From: JBNJGB01 sp051747385
Lineage (GTDB): Bacteria > Myxococcota_A > UBA9042 > PHBI01 > JACKFB01
DNA: 64,000 nt
Direction of reading: 5' to 3'
NCBI GenBank assembly: GCA_051747385.1
Contig: JBNJGB010000009.1
Location: 1 to 64,000, forward strand
Part shown: piece by piece, positions 24,075 through 32,973 of the stretch
Position numbering within the stretch: the first letter of the stretch is position 1
Layout of the letters: every line of letters begins with the position of its first letter
Notes under the pieces: generated by a model
Told to the model about the DNA's origin: nothing
Database searches by the model: none
The model's input: the letters and a program-made list of their open reading frames with translations, nothing else
Made by a program: the position numbers and the translations under genes

Positions 24075-24983
24075 TCAGCCGACCGGCGGGAACTCCTCGA
24101 GGAACTGCCTCACGGCGGGCGGCACGGCGCCGCGGGCCCGGCGGACGACGTACAGATCCCGGGACAGGTCGAAGCCCTCCACGTCCACGGCGCGGAGCTC
24201 CCCGTTGGCGAGTTCGCGGGCAATGCTGTGGGAGGGCAGGACGGCGAAGCCCATCCCGATGGCCACCAGGCGCTTGACGACCTCGATGTCCGGGCTCTCC
24301 GCCACCACGGTCGGCTCGATGCCGAGCCCGCGCAGGGCCCCCTCGGCGATGTGGCGGGTCGGCGCCGCCTCGTCGAAGGTGACCAGGGGCTTCTCGTCGA
24401 GCGTGGCCGGGTCGATCGGCTCCCGGGCGTCCGAGGGGATGATGGATCCGTCGGTGCCCACGACCACGCGGAGGGGATTGCTCACGAACCGGGTGGCCAC
24501 CATGCCATCCGCCTCGGGCTTGCCGGCGACCAGCCCCAGGTCCACGCGGTGCTCGCGCAGCGCGTCGATGACCTGCGCCGAGGGGCACGTGATGAGGCGG
24601 ATGTGGACGTCGGGATGCGCCGCCCGATAGCGGCTCAGGTAGTCCGGCAGCAGATGCACGCCGATGCTGTTCACCGTGGCGATGGCGAGGCGCCCGGCGC
24701 TGCCGCTTCGGAGGCCCTCCATGGCCTCCTCCAGCTCCCTGAGGTGCCCGAAGATGCGCTCGCAGTGCGAGAATACGAGCTCTCCGTCCGGTGTCGGCTC
24801 CATGCCCTTGGGGGATCGGTGGAACAGGGGGAAGCCGACGGCGTCCTCGAGCGCGTGGATCTGCTTGGACAGGGCCGGCTGGGAGACGCCGAGGCGCCGT
24901 GCAGCGCGCTTCATGTTTCCGGTCCGGGCGATCTCGTAGAAGTAACGCAGGTGATGCAGGTTCAGGGCCTCGAGCGCGGGCAT
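24075..24983 (-). CDS. LysR-family transcriptional regulator
   Basis: Product of 302 residues. The N-terminal winged helix-turn-helix is typical: HLRYFYEIARTGNMKRAA, LGVSQPALSKQIHALED, LFHRSPKGMEPTPDG. The C-terminal part is the effector-binding domain (from about residue 95: AGRLAIATVNSIGVHLLP). It is closest in style to NhaR-type LysR proteins that begin with NLHHLRYFYE; the co-inducer is unknown. The ATG at 24983 follows GGGGAG. It is divergent from the lipoprotein gene at 25171; LysR proteins often control divergent neighbours, so that gene is a candidate target. Confidence 0.92.
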   Translation of the reverse strand: MPALEALNLHHLRYFYEIARTGNMKRAARRLGVSQPALSKQIHALEDAVGFPLFHRSPKGMEPTPDGELVFSHCERIFGHLRELEEAMEGLRSGSAGRLAIATVNSIGVHLLPDYLSRYRAAHPDVHIRLITCPSAQVIDALREHRVDLGLVAGKPEADGMVATRFVSNPLRVVVGTDGSIIPSDAREPIDPATLDEKPLVTFDEAAPTRHIAEGALRGLGIEPTVVAESPDIEVVKRLVAIGMGFAVLPSHSIARELANGELRAVDVEGFDLSRDLYVVRRARGAVPPAVRQFLEEFPPVG

Positions 24984-25070
24984 GCTGCTCCCCACTTGGT
25001 TGGAGTATCTCGGGTCCGTCGGGGCAGAGCTTACCACGGCGTGGGGCTACGAGGGCCCCCTGTATCTCCG

Positions 25071-25100
25071 TTGACCCTTCGCGAAACGCGTAGCTATAGT
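25071..25100 (+). promoter_or_regulatory. Sigma70-like promoter of the caspase-like lipoprotein gene
   Basis: TTGACC (25071-25076), an 18-base spacer and TATAGT (25095-25100). It lies 70 bases before the TTG start and shows that the GTG at 25099 cannot be the start codon. Confidence 0.6.
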
Positions 25101-25170
25101 GCGCGCCTCGATTCTGGCGGGGGCCGGGCGCTTCTGCTGCCCAGGAGCGAACGATTTCGGGAGGTTCGGT

Positions 25171-27918
25171 TTGAAGAGGGGCGCGCTGCTCATGGCGGTC
25201 TCGTGGGCGCTGGTGGTCGCGCCGGCCTGCGGAGACGACGGCGGCTCGGACGGTGGCGGCGACGGCGCCTCGCCGGACGTGGTCGAGGACACGAGCCCGG
25301 GCTCGGACGACACGCTCGCGGGCGACGTCGCCCCCGACACCGACCAGGACGGCCAGGTCACCCCCGACGCGGGGCCCGACGGTACGGTGGCCCCCGACTC
25401 CACCGCGAGCGGGCCGGACGGCACGGACGAGACGGACGGCACGGGCGGGCCCGACTCGGACCCCGACCCGATGCAGCCCGGCACGGGCTACGCCAGCGAC
25501 GGCCTCCTCATCAAGATCGTCGCGCCCGGCGGCGGCGCCCGGGAGCAGGTGATTGGCGGGAACCAGCAGATCAGGGGCGTGCTGTTCGGGGACGCCGACG
25601 CCCTCACCTGGAAGGTCTTTCCGGGGGGCGAGAACGGCACCATCCAGGAGGACACCTTCTGGCGCACCAGCAAGGTGCCCCTCGAGCCAGGCGACAACAC
25701 CGTCGTGGTCACCGCCGAGCGCGGCGACACCGTCGTGAGCGACTCCATCGTCCTCACCTACAACCCGGGCTTCCTCTTCGACGGCAAGCCCCGGGCCCGC
25801 CCGAACATCGGGTGGGTCGGGACCAGCCAGGAGGTCGTCTTCACGGTGGCGGCGTCCCTGTACCCGAACTTCCAGGCCGGCACCATGGAGCTGGTGGAGG
25901 TGGACGAGGACGGCGAGGAGCTGAGCACCGTCGGCAACATGCGCGATGACGGCGACGTGGGCATCAACGGGGACGAGATCGAGGGCGACGGCGTCTTCAC
26001 GCGCAAGGCCCCGGTGACCTGTGAGGACGCGTCGCCGCGCTGGTACCGCGTTCGGGTGCAGGTCTCGGGCGGGGCGAGCACGTACACGGCCTGGTCTCCC
26101 ACGATCCCGGTGTGGTGCGTGCCGCACTTCACGCCGAACGACTGCGACGATCATCAGGCGATCCTCCAGGAGGCCGAGGCCCAGTACGACTCGGGCGAGT
26201 CGATCGAGGACGTGATCACGCTGCTCGAGGCGAAGCCCGCGGTCGCCGAGGCCGGACGGGCCGAGGCCGACGGCTACAGCCTCTGGGTCCGGTTCGAGTC
26301 CGGGATCCTGGGGGCCGTCCTCCTGGCCCCGGAAGGCATCCGCGGCGCCGCCGGTGACGGCGACGAGGGCGACGGTGGGTACGAGCCGCCCGATCCGGGC
26401 GCGTTCCAACGGGCGGCCGTCGGCGGCAACGTGGAGCAGCTCGGCTCCAAGAAGGCCATTGTCCTGGCGCCGTTCGCGAGTCAGTTCGGCGTGTCGGAGG
26501 ACGGGGGAGAGGTCGCCTCGGCCCTGGCGACCACCGAGTGTCCCAACTTCAACGTGGCGAGCGGCGCGGCCCTCCAGGGTGGGGCGGCCTCGCTGGAGCG
26601 GTTCCGGAGCCTCTCCGAGTACGGCGTGATCTCCATCAGCAGCCACGCCGACGCGCTGTTCGGGGACATGGACCCCACGATCAAGCGGGAGCAGTACCGC
26701 TGGGACCACGTGGGCGCGCAGGAGGTCCTCTGGTCCGGCGAGACCGTCCAGTGCAACCAGCTCCTCCAGGCCCAGGAGGGGTGCACGGTCACGGGCAGCG
26801 ATCCCACGGGCGGGTGCCCGGCCGGGACCGTCTGCCAGGTCACCGAGGGCAGCGGCGGCAGCGAGAGCTCCGGCGTCTGCGTGGATCGGACCCAGGTGGA
26901 CCTCCGCCTCGGCCGAGTCGTCCTGACGAACCGGGGCTACGCAATGACGCCGGCCTTCTTCGAAGCGTGGCACAGGGGGCGCTTCCCCGACAGCCTGGTG
27001 AACCTGGGCGCCTGCCGCACCATGTACAACGGCTCCCTGGCGACGGCGTTCTTCGCGGCCGGCGCCAAGGCCATCACCGGCTTCTCGGACTATGTGGACA
27101 GCATGTGGGCCCGGGAGCGCGTCGTGGAGATGTTCCAGGGCTCCGTCGGCAAGGGCCTCGTCGGCCACTCCCACACGGGCGGAGAGGACCCCTCGCATCC
27201 CGGCTCCTACTGGCGCCTGTTCGGCGCCGGGAACCTGGACCTGTCCAACGCCGACATCATCAACGCGTCTTTCGAGACCGGCGACACCACGGGCTGGAGC
27301 CAGGACGGCGACGGCCGCGTCATCACCCAGCTCGGCACGACGGGCCCCGTCGGCGGCAAGTTCATGGGCCTCCTCTCCACGGGCCTGGGCTTCACGGTCG
27401 AGACCGGCACCCTGGAGCAGGACTTCTGCATCCCCTCCGGGACGAACGAGATCCAGCTCTACTGGAAGTTCTACTCCGAGGAGTTCAAGGAGTTCTGCGG
27501 CTCCCCGTACCAGGACACCTTCCAGGCCGTCCTGCTCGGCGGGGGAGGACAGCTCACGGTGGTGGACGTGAGGGTCGACGACCTGTGTCCCTACGAGGCG
27601 AACACCTGCGGGACCTGCTCCGATCCGGTGGCCTGCGACTTCGAGTGCATGGGAAGCAGCGGCTGTCAGCACGACCCCGAAGCCGGCACGTGCACGGGGG
27701 CTTACGGCTGCAACTGCGGTCGTTACTACGTGGGTCTCGTCCCCAGCGACGTCGACTTCGACCAGGGCGGCGTCTTCAACACGCCCTGGCAGAAGAGCGT
27801 GAAGAACGTGAAGGCCCTGGCGGGGGCCGGCAAGGTCACCCTGCGCCTGTACGCATCGGACACGGGCGACTCCATCTACGACACGGCCATCCTGGTGGAC
27901 GACATCAAGTTCAACTAG
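25171..27918 (+). CDS. Large lipoprotein with a putative clan CD (caspase/gingipain-like) peptidase domain
   Basis: Product of 915 residues. Lipobox VAPAC is followed by a long Asp/Gly/Thr-rich linker (to about 110). Then come a domain with YTAWSP-type beta structure (to about 325) and a central region with the pattern of a caspase-type fold: hydrophobic strand plus His in VISISSHAD (H492), then VNLGACRT with Cys (C615), followed by ATAFFAAGAKAITGF. About 120 residues separate the two, including a Cys-rich insertion. The C-terminal part begins IINASFETGDTTGWSQDG and looks like a beta-sandwich choice-of-anchor domain with a Cys-rich loop. The start is TTG at 25171 with GGGAGG at proper spacing. 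Peptidase activity is inference from the His/Cys pattern. Confidence 0.7.
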   Translation: MKRGALLMAVSWALVVAPACGDDGGSDGGGDGASPDVVEDTSPGSDDTLAGDVAPDTDQDGQVTPDAGPDGTVAPDSTASGPDGTDETDGTGGPDSDPDPMQPGTGYASDGLLIKIVAPGGGAREQVIGGNQQIRGVLFGDADALTWKVFPGGENGTIQEDTFWRTSKVPLEPGDNTVVVTAERGDTVVSDSIVLTYNPGFLFDGKPRARPNIGWVGTSQEVVFTVAASLYPNFQAGTMELVEVDEDGEELSTVGNMRDDGDVGINGDEIEGDGVFTRKAPVTCEDASPRWYRVRVQVSGGASTYTAWSPTIPVWCVPHFTPNDCDDHQAILQEAEAQYDSGESIEDVITLLEAKPAVAEAGRAEADGYSLWVRFESGILGAVLLAPEGIRGAAGDGDEGDGGYEPPDPGAFQRAAVGGNVEQLGSKKAIVLAPFASQFGVSEDGGEVASALATTECPNFNVASGAALQGGAASLERFRSLSEYGVISISSHADALFGDMDPTIKREQYRWDHVGAQEVLWSGETVQCNQLLQAQEGCTVTGSDPTGGCPAGTVCQVTEGSGGSESSGVCVDRTQVDLRLGRVVLTNRGYAMTPAFFEAWHRGRFPDSLVNLGACRTMYNGSLATAFFAAGAKAITGFSDYVDSMWARERVVEMFQGSVGKGLVGHSHTGGEDPSHPGSYWRLFGAGNLDLSNADIINASFETGDTTGWSQDGDGRVITQLGTTGPVGGKFMGLLSTGLGFTVETGTLEQDFCIPSGTNEIQLYWKFYSEEFKEFCGSPYQDTFQAVLLGGGGQLTVVDVRVDDLCPYEANTCGTCSDPVACDFECMGSSGCQHDPEAGTCTGAYGCNCGRYYVGLVPSDVDFDQGGVFNTPWQKSVKNVKALAGAGKVTLRLYASDTGDSIYDTAILVDDIKFN

Positions 27919-28475
27919 CACCGTTCGGGCACGACCAGCGGGCCGTGCCCGGGACGGCGGACGTCCCGCCTGCCGAGCACGCCGCCGTCACGTCACGGCC
28001 CGCGCCGTCCCGGCGGTCGCGGGAAACGTCTGCGCGGTCCCAGCGAAGGACACGACCAGCGGGCCAGGTCTGGGACGGCGGGCGTCCCGCCCGCCAAGCG
28101 AGCCGCCGTCGCGTCACGGCCCACACGTCACCCCGCGGATCCGAGGGTGCGATTGCCCTGACCGCGTCGTGGCCCCAGTGGGACAGCCCGCCGCGGCCTT
28201 CTTCGTGTCCGGCTGTTGTCCACGCGTCCCTGCCGCCGCCGCCCCTCGCGCCTCCGCCTCTTGGGGCGCCGGCGTCACCGCCTGTGGGTCACACCTCGCC
28301 GCGAGCCTGCGCACGTGGTCGTGGCCGTGGTCGGCCCACCGGGCACGGCGTTCCGGTGCGATCCGGCATGGAATGGGAAGCGACCGCCGGGGGCGGCGGT
28401 CCTACCGCATTTCCCCGTGTTCTCCGCGCCGTCGCGGCTTGGCGCGAGCCCTTGGGAACGGCGGGTCCCCGAGCA
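27919..28475. repeat. Gene-free stretch: 121-bp imperfect duplication and family B repeat
   Basis: ACGACCAGCGGGCC begins at 27931 and again at 28052, giving two imperfect 121-bp units, each with GGGACGGCGG(A/G)CGTCCCGCC. From 28373 to 28461 there is a family B element with hairpin GACCGCCG…CGGCGGTC and the GGCTTGGCGCGAGCCC tail. No gene supported. Confidence 0.7.
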
Positions 28476-28476
28476 C

Positions 28477-28513
28477 GAAAAAGGGCCGCGACGGTCGTAC
28501 CGCCGCGGCCCTT
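28477..28513 (-). terminator. Rho-independent terminator of the triple-DsbA gene
   Basis: Perfect 10-bp stem AAGGGCCGCG (28481-28490) / CGCGGCCCTT (28504-28513) with a 13-base loop, followed on the minus strand by a U run (TTTTTCG). It lies 25 bases past the stop codon. Confidence 0.85.
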
Positions 28514-28537
28514 CGGGTCAGGTGACCCTCGAACGCG

Positions 28538-30505
28538 CTACTTCTCCAGGATGTGCTTGTCGATCACCTTGGCGAATGCGTTCAGGTTGTAGCCGGACGG
28601 GGACGTGAACTTCTGACCGTTGATGTAGATGGTCGGGGTCCCGCGGACGCCGGCCTTGCGGCCTTCGGCCATGTTGGCCTCGATCTTGTCCTTGTACTTC
28701 TTGGACTCGAAGCACTTCTTGAACTGGTCCTCCTTCAGGTCCAGCTCCTTCGCCCACGCGAAGAAATTCTCCTCGCCCAGCTCCTTCTGGTTGGCGAAGG
28801 CCAGGTCGTGGAACTCCCAGAACTTGCCCTGCTCGCGGGCGCACTCGGAGGCGAGCGACGCCGGCATGGCCTGCTTGTGGAAGCTCAGAGGGAAGTGCTT
28901 GAAGACGATGGCCGCCTTGTCCCCGTAGTGCTCCTTCACCTGCTCGAGCGGCTTGCCCACGCGAGCGCAGAAGGGGCACTCGAAGTCGGAGAACTCCACG
29001 ATCCGGACCTTGGCGTCCGTCTCGCCCTTGATGGCCGACTGCTCGTCGATCTCGAACTCGTTGACCTTGTCGGCGAGGGGCTCGAAGACCTTCCCGTCCT
29101 TGACGACGTGCTCGTAGACGTTCTCGGCCGTCACGTCGTCGTTCTGCTCGATGAGCTTCTCGGCCTTTTCGATCTCCTCGTCGATGACCTGCTTGAATTC
29201 GTCGAAGGGCTTGGCGCCGGTCAGCTTGCGGCCGTTGACGAAGGTGTTCGGGGTGCCCCGGGCGGTCACCTTGCCGGCGAGCTCCTGATCGGCCTCGATC
29301 TTGTCGGCGTACTTCTCGCTGTCGAAGCACTTCTGCCACTTGGCGACGTCGAGGCCGAGCTCCTTCGCGTACTTCTTCAGGTCATCCTCACCGAGGGCCC
29401 GCTGGTTCTCGAAGAGCTTGTCGTGCATCTCCCAGAACTTGCCCTGGTCCTGCGCGCAGGCGGCCGCGAGGGAGGCCGGCATGGCCTGCTTGTGGAAGGG
29501 CAGGGGGTTGTGCTTGAAGACGAAGCGGACCTTGTCGCCGTACTCCTCGGTGATCTTGTCGAGGGTCGGCTTCACCCGCTTGCAGAAGGGGCACTGGAAC
29601 TCGCTGAAGACGGCGAGGGTGACCAGCGCGTCCTTGTTGCCCAGGATGGGGTCGGCGTCCTCGTCGACCGTGACCTTGTAGACGGTCCGGTCGACAGGGC
29701 GCGGCTTCTGCTCCTTCTTCTTCTTCTTCGCGTCGGCGACCTTCGGGGGCTCCTTGCCCTCGAAGATGTACGCGGCGAGATCCTTGTTGTTCTCCTTCGT
29801 GCGGGCCGTGTAGGCGTCCTTGCCGGCCTCGTCGCCCATGGCCTCCACCTCGGCCTCGATGACCTCCTGGAACTTCGGGAACGGCTGGGCGCCCTTGAGC
29901 ACCTTGCCGTTGATGAAGAACCCGGGAGTGCCGGTGGCGCCGGTGGCGTTGGCGACGGCGCGGTTGTTCTCTACGAACTCCGCCATCTTCTCGTCGTCGA
30001 GAGCCTCCTTGAACTTCTCGACGTCGAGCTCCAGCTCCTCCGCGTACTTGACCAGGTCATCCCTCTTGAGGTTGCGCTGATTCTCGAAGAGCTTGTCGTG
30101 CATCTCCCAGAACTTGCCCTGCTGGTGGGCCGCCATGGACGCGATCGCGGCCAGCTTGGCGTCCTTGTGGAACGGCAGGGCGTTGTGCCCGAAGCAGAGG
30201 CGGACGCTGTCGTACTCCTTCATCACCTTGTCGATGGTCGGGTTCACCCGGCCACAGAAGGGGCACTGGAAGTCCGAGAACTCCTGGATGTAGACCTTGG
30301 TGTTCTCGGGCTCGGCGCCCTTGCAGGGGAAGGCGAGCTCGCCGGCCTCCGCGGCCTCCTCTTCGGCGGCTGCGCCCTCGGCCTTGCCCTTCTCGCCTTC
30401 GGCCTCCGCGGGAGCGACCTGCTCCTCCGTCGGCGCCTCTTCGCCGCCCTTGCACGCGCCCACCATGAGCGCGGCAGCGACGATGACGGTCAGCTTCAAC
30501 TTCAT
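28538..30505 (-). CDS. Lipoprotein with three tandem DsbA-like thioredoxin domains
   Basis: Product of 655 residues. Lipobox LMVGAC (Cys18) and a Glu/Ala-rich linker. Three DsbA-type domains follow, each with an active site and cis-Pro loop: CPFCGR (C81-C84) with TGTPGFFING; CPFCKR (C305-C308) with RGTPNTFVNG; CPFCAR (C510-C513) with RGTPTIYING. Domains 1 and 2 share the identical stretch GKFWEMHDKLFENQR, which indicates fairly recent duplication. A Lys-rich linker separates domains 1 and 2. Expected role: disulphide exchange or isomerisation of exported proteins at the outer face of a membrane. That suits a genome with many Cys-rich surface proteins. ATG at 30505; a terminator follows the gene. 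Confidence 0.92.
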   Translation of the reverse strand: MKLKLTVIVAAALMVGACKGGEEAPTEEQVAPAEAEGEKGKAEGAAAEEEAAEAGELAFPCKGAEPENTKVYIQEFSDFQCPFCGRVNPTIDKVMKEYDSVRLCFGHNALPFHKDAKLAAIASMAAHQQGKFWEMHDKLFENQRNLKRDDLVKYAEELELDVEKFKEALDDEKMAEFVENNRAVANATGATGTPGFFINGKVLKGAQPFPKFQEVIEAEVEAMGDEAGKDAYTARTKENNKDLAAYIFEGKEPPKVADAKKKKKEQKPRPVDRTVYKVTVDEDADPILGNKDALVTLAVFSEFQCPFCKRVKPTLDKITEEYGDKVRFVFKHNPLPFHKQAMPASLAAACAQDQGKFWEMHDKLFENQRALGEDDLKKYAKELGLDVAKWQKCFDSEKYADKIEADQELAGKVTARGTPNTFVNGRKLTGAKPFDEFKQVIDEEIEKAEKLIEQNDDVTAENVYEHVVKDGKVFEPLADKVNEFEIDEQSAIKGETDAKVRIVEFSDFECPFCARVGKPLEQVKEHYGDKAAIVFKHFPLSFHKQAMPASLASECAREQGKFWEFHDLAFANQKELGEENFFAWAKELDLKEDQFKKCFESKKYKDKIEANMAEGRKAGVRGTPTIYINGQKFTSPSGYNLNAFAKVIDKHILEK

Positions 30506-30630
30506 GACCCTTCAACCTCCTCGACGGGAACGGGCAGGGACGTGGTCCCGGTTCCCATGGCATTGTCGGTTCCACGTAGACGTCCGGGGACTATGCCCCG
30601 TATGTCCCAGTTGCCCAGAAACGTCGCGGG

Positions 30631-30659
30631 ACTATGGCACAGGGCCTGTACCCTCGCAA
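30631..30659 (-). promoter_or_regulatory. Possible promoter of the triple-DsbA gene
   Basis: On the minus strand TTGCGA (30659-30654), 17-base spacer, CATAGT (30636-30631), about 120 bases before the ATG. The rest of 30506-30825 shows no gene. Confidence 0.4.
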
Positions 30660-30825
30660 GACCCTCCGGACCCACGCCGCACGGGGCGCGTCGTCCCCGT
30701 AACGCACGGGCCGGCCGTCGAGTTCAATCTGTCTTCACGGGTCGCCGGAGGCCGGACGGGTGCGCCCCGTCGGAGACTCTGGCACCCTGCGGCCCGCGGC
30801 CCTCGGTGGTCCCCCGGAGGAGAGG

Positions 30826-32442
30826 ATGAGACACCGCACGCGACGCCCCATCGGATGGCTCACCCTGGCCGTCGCCCTGACCCTGGGGAGCGCCTGCCGC
30901 TCGGAGACGTCGCCCGCGCCGGAGGCGGGGGAGGCCCTGTCGGAAACGCCGTCCGAGCCGGAGGAGGCCCCCGACGAGGAAGCGACGGGCGAGGCCCCGT
31001 CCGGCGATGCCGAGGAGGGCGCGGAGGCGCCGCTGGTCGGCCCCGACGAGGTGCGCGCCCAGCTCGAGGCGCTCGCGGAGTCGGGGCCCACGGAGCACTG
31101 GTACGGCGTCTACCTCATGGGGCGGAAGGTCGGGCACGCGCGCATGTGGCTCGGCCCCAGCGGCGAAGACCGACCCGGCCGCGTCGCCACGGGCACGGAC
31201 GTGGCGATGACGGTGAAGGGGCCCACGGGCGCGACGGACATGGAGCTCCGCGAGCGTCGCTTCTACGGGGGCGAGCCGCCCTATCCCCTCGTGGAGACGC
31301 GCTTCGCGCAGGAGACACCGCTGAGCACCCAGACCCGCCGCGCCGTCGCCCGGGGCGACGCGCTGGTCGTCGAGACGCTGGGCGAGGACGGCGAGGTGGA
31401 GAGCAGCAAGCGTCTGCCGGCGACCCGGGAGACGCTCGCCGACCTGCTGGCCACGATGCCCGTGTACCTGGACTCCCTGGAGCCGGGGCGGAAGACCTCC
31501 GTGTACGTCTTCGACTGGCAGTCCGAGGGCGATACGCCGGTGGACCTGGAGGTGGAGTCCGTCGAGTCCGTGCGCCGCGCGGGCGTGGACACGCGCGTGG
31601 CGACCTTGCGCACGCGTTACCGGGACATGGGCCTGACCGCCCGGAGCCGCGTGGCCGAGGGCGGCGTCGTCCTGGAGACGACCCTCGGGCCGGGGCTGTC
31701 CCTGCGCCTCGAGGAGCAGGAGGTCGCGAAGTCCGGCGTCGAGGGCCTCGACGTGATGCGGGCCGGCGCACCCATCGACAGGAGGCTGGGGGATCCCCGG
31801 GACCTGGACCGCCTCGTCCTGCGCGTCGACCTTGCGGCGGGAGCCGAGGCGACGCTCCCCAGCGACGGCCGCCAGGCGGTGAAGCGATTGGAGGACGGCG
31901 GCTGGCGCGTGGAGCTTCGCCGTGGGGACATCGGCCCGGTGGGGGAGGCCGAGCGGGATGAGGCGCTGGGATCGGACGGCACCATCGACGCCGACGTGGA
32001 GAGCATCCGGGAGCGCGCAGCGTCCCTCGTCGAGGATGTCTCCGGGGATCGGGAGCGCGCGAAGCGGCTCGCGGCCTGGGTCCACGGCGCACTCCGGAAG
32101 GAGCTGGCGACCCACATCCCCAGCGCCTCGGAAGTCCTGGAGCGGAAGGTGGGCGACTGCACCGAGCACACCTGGCTCTTCGTGGCGCTGGCGCGCGCGG
32201 CCGGTCTTCCCGCACGGCCGGTCTTCGGGCTGATGTACCTGGACGGTCCGGAGCCCCGGTTCGGCTACCACGCCTGGGCCGAGGTGGCCGTGGACGGGCG
32301 CTGGATCCCGGTGGACCCCACGTGGAACCGGATGCCCGTGGATCCCACGCACCTGGCCCTGGGGTACGGCATGTACGAGGTCGCCAACGCCATGGGTGGC
32401 CTGCGCATCGAGGTGCTCGAGGTGGAGTCCCCGGAGGAATGA
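30826..32442 (+). CDS. Lipoprotein with transglutaminase-like domain
   Basis: Product of 538 residues. Lipobox TLGSAC, then a Glu/Pro-rich linker (to about 70). A middle region of beta structure (ELRERRFYGGEPPYPLVETR) is followed by a C-terminal transglutaminase-like domain (about 400-520). Its catalytic triad is visible: C445 in GDCTEHTWLFVALARAAG, H482 in GYHAWAEV and D497 in IPVDPTWN. Such bacterial domains act as peptidases or protein-modifying enzymes; the target is unknown. The ATG at 30826 follows CGGAGGAGAGG. SufE is encoded about 110 bases downstream on the same strand. Confidence 0.9.
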   Translation: MRHRTRRPIGWLTLAVALTLGSACRSETSPAPEAGEALSETPSEPEEAPDEEATGEAPSGDAEEGAEAPLVGPDEVRAQLEALAESGPTEHWYGVYLMGRKVGHARMWLGPSGEDRPGRVATGTDVAMTVKGPTGATDMELRERRFYGGEPPYPLVETRFAQETPLSTQTRRAVARGDALVVETLGEDGEVESSKRLPATRETLADLLATMPVYLDSLEPGRKTSVYVFDWQSEGDTPVDLEVESVESVRRAGVDTRVATLRTRYRDMGLTARSRVAEGGVVLETTLGPGLSLRLEEQEVAKSGVEGLDVMRAGAPIDRRLGDPRDLDRLVLRVDLAAGAEATLPSDGRQAVKRLEDGGWRVELRRGDIGPVGEAERDEALGSDGTIDADVESIRERAASLVEDVSGDRERAKRLAAWVHGALRKELATHIPSASEVLERKVGDCTEHTWLFVALARAAGLPARPVFGLMYLDGPEPRFGYHAWAEVAVDGRWIPVDPTWNRMPVDPTHLALGYGMYEVANAMGGLRIEVLEVESPEE

Positions 32443-32550
32443 CGCGCGCCCCGCGCGCATTGGGGCGTGACGTTGGACACGGAGCCGCCTGGTCCGGTAA
32501 GGCGTCGCGAGGCGCCGGGGCCACGGCGGGGCCGAGCAAGGAGGCGATGT

Positions 32551-32973
32551 ATGACGGTCGACGAGCTCGTCGAGCGGTTCGAGTTGTTCGATGAGTGGGA
32601 GGAGCGCTACCGGTATCTGATCGACCTGGGCAGGAAGCTCCCGCCCATGCCTGAGGAAGCCAAGACCGAGGAGACGAAGGTCGAGGGGTGCATCAGCCAG
32701 GTGTGGATGGTGGCGGAGACGGTCGACGGCGATCGGCTGCGCCTCCGCTTCGTCGCGGACAGCGACGCCCACATCGTGAAGGGCCTCGTGGCCGTGTTGC
32801 TCATGCTGGTGAACGACCGCACGCCCCAGGAGATCCTGGACCTGGACATGGAGAGCCTCTTCGGCCGCCTGGGCCTCGACCAGCACATCAGCGCCAACCG
32901 CCGGAACGGCTTCGTGTCGATGATCGGCCGGATGAAGGCCGCGGCGCGCGAGGCCGCGGCGGCGCCCGCATGA
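32551..32973 (+). CDS. sufE: SufE-family cysteine desulfuration protein
   Basis: Product of 140 residues, cytoplasmic. It matches SufE along its length: YRYLIDLGRKLPPMPEE, then KVEGCISQVWM with the sulfur-accepting cysteine (C47), VADSDAHIVKGLVAVLL, and LDQHISANRRNG. SufE takes persulfide sulfur from the SufS desulfurase for Fe-S cluster assembly. No sufS or scaffold gene is nearby, so it is a stand-alone copy. Start ATG at 32551 follows AAGGAGG. Overlaps the next gene by ATGA. Confidence 0.95.
   Translation: MTVDELVERFELFDEWEERYRYLIDLGRKLPPMPEEAKTEETKVEGCISQVWMVAETVDGDRLRLRFVADSDAHIVKGLVAVLLMLVNDRTPQEILDLDMESLFGRLGLDQHISANRRNGFVSMIGRMKAAAREAAAAPA

Noticed and set aside
22498..27921. A very long open frame (over 1800 codons) on the minus strand
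   Set aside because: It runs antisense through the secreted protein and the caspase-like lipoprotein and through the LysR gene in another frame. Composition is Val/Arg/Gly/His-rich shadow coding; the real genes have clear motifs.
28169..28525. A 118-codon open frame in the intergenic repeat region
   Set aside because: It lies in family B and other repeats, with no ribosome-binding site and no domain; composition follows the repeats.
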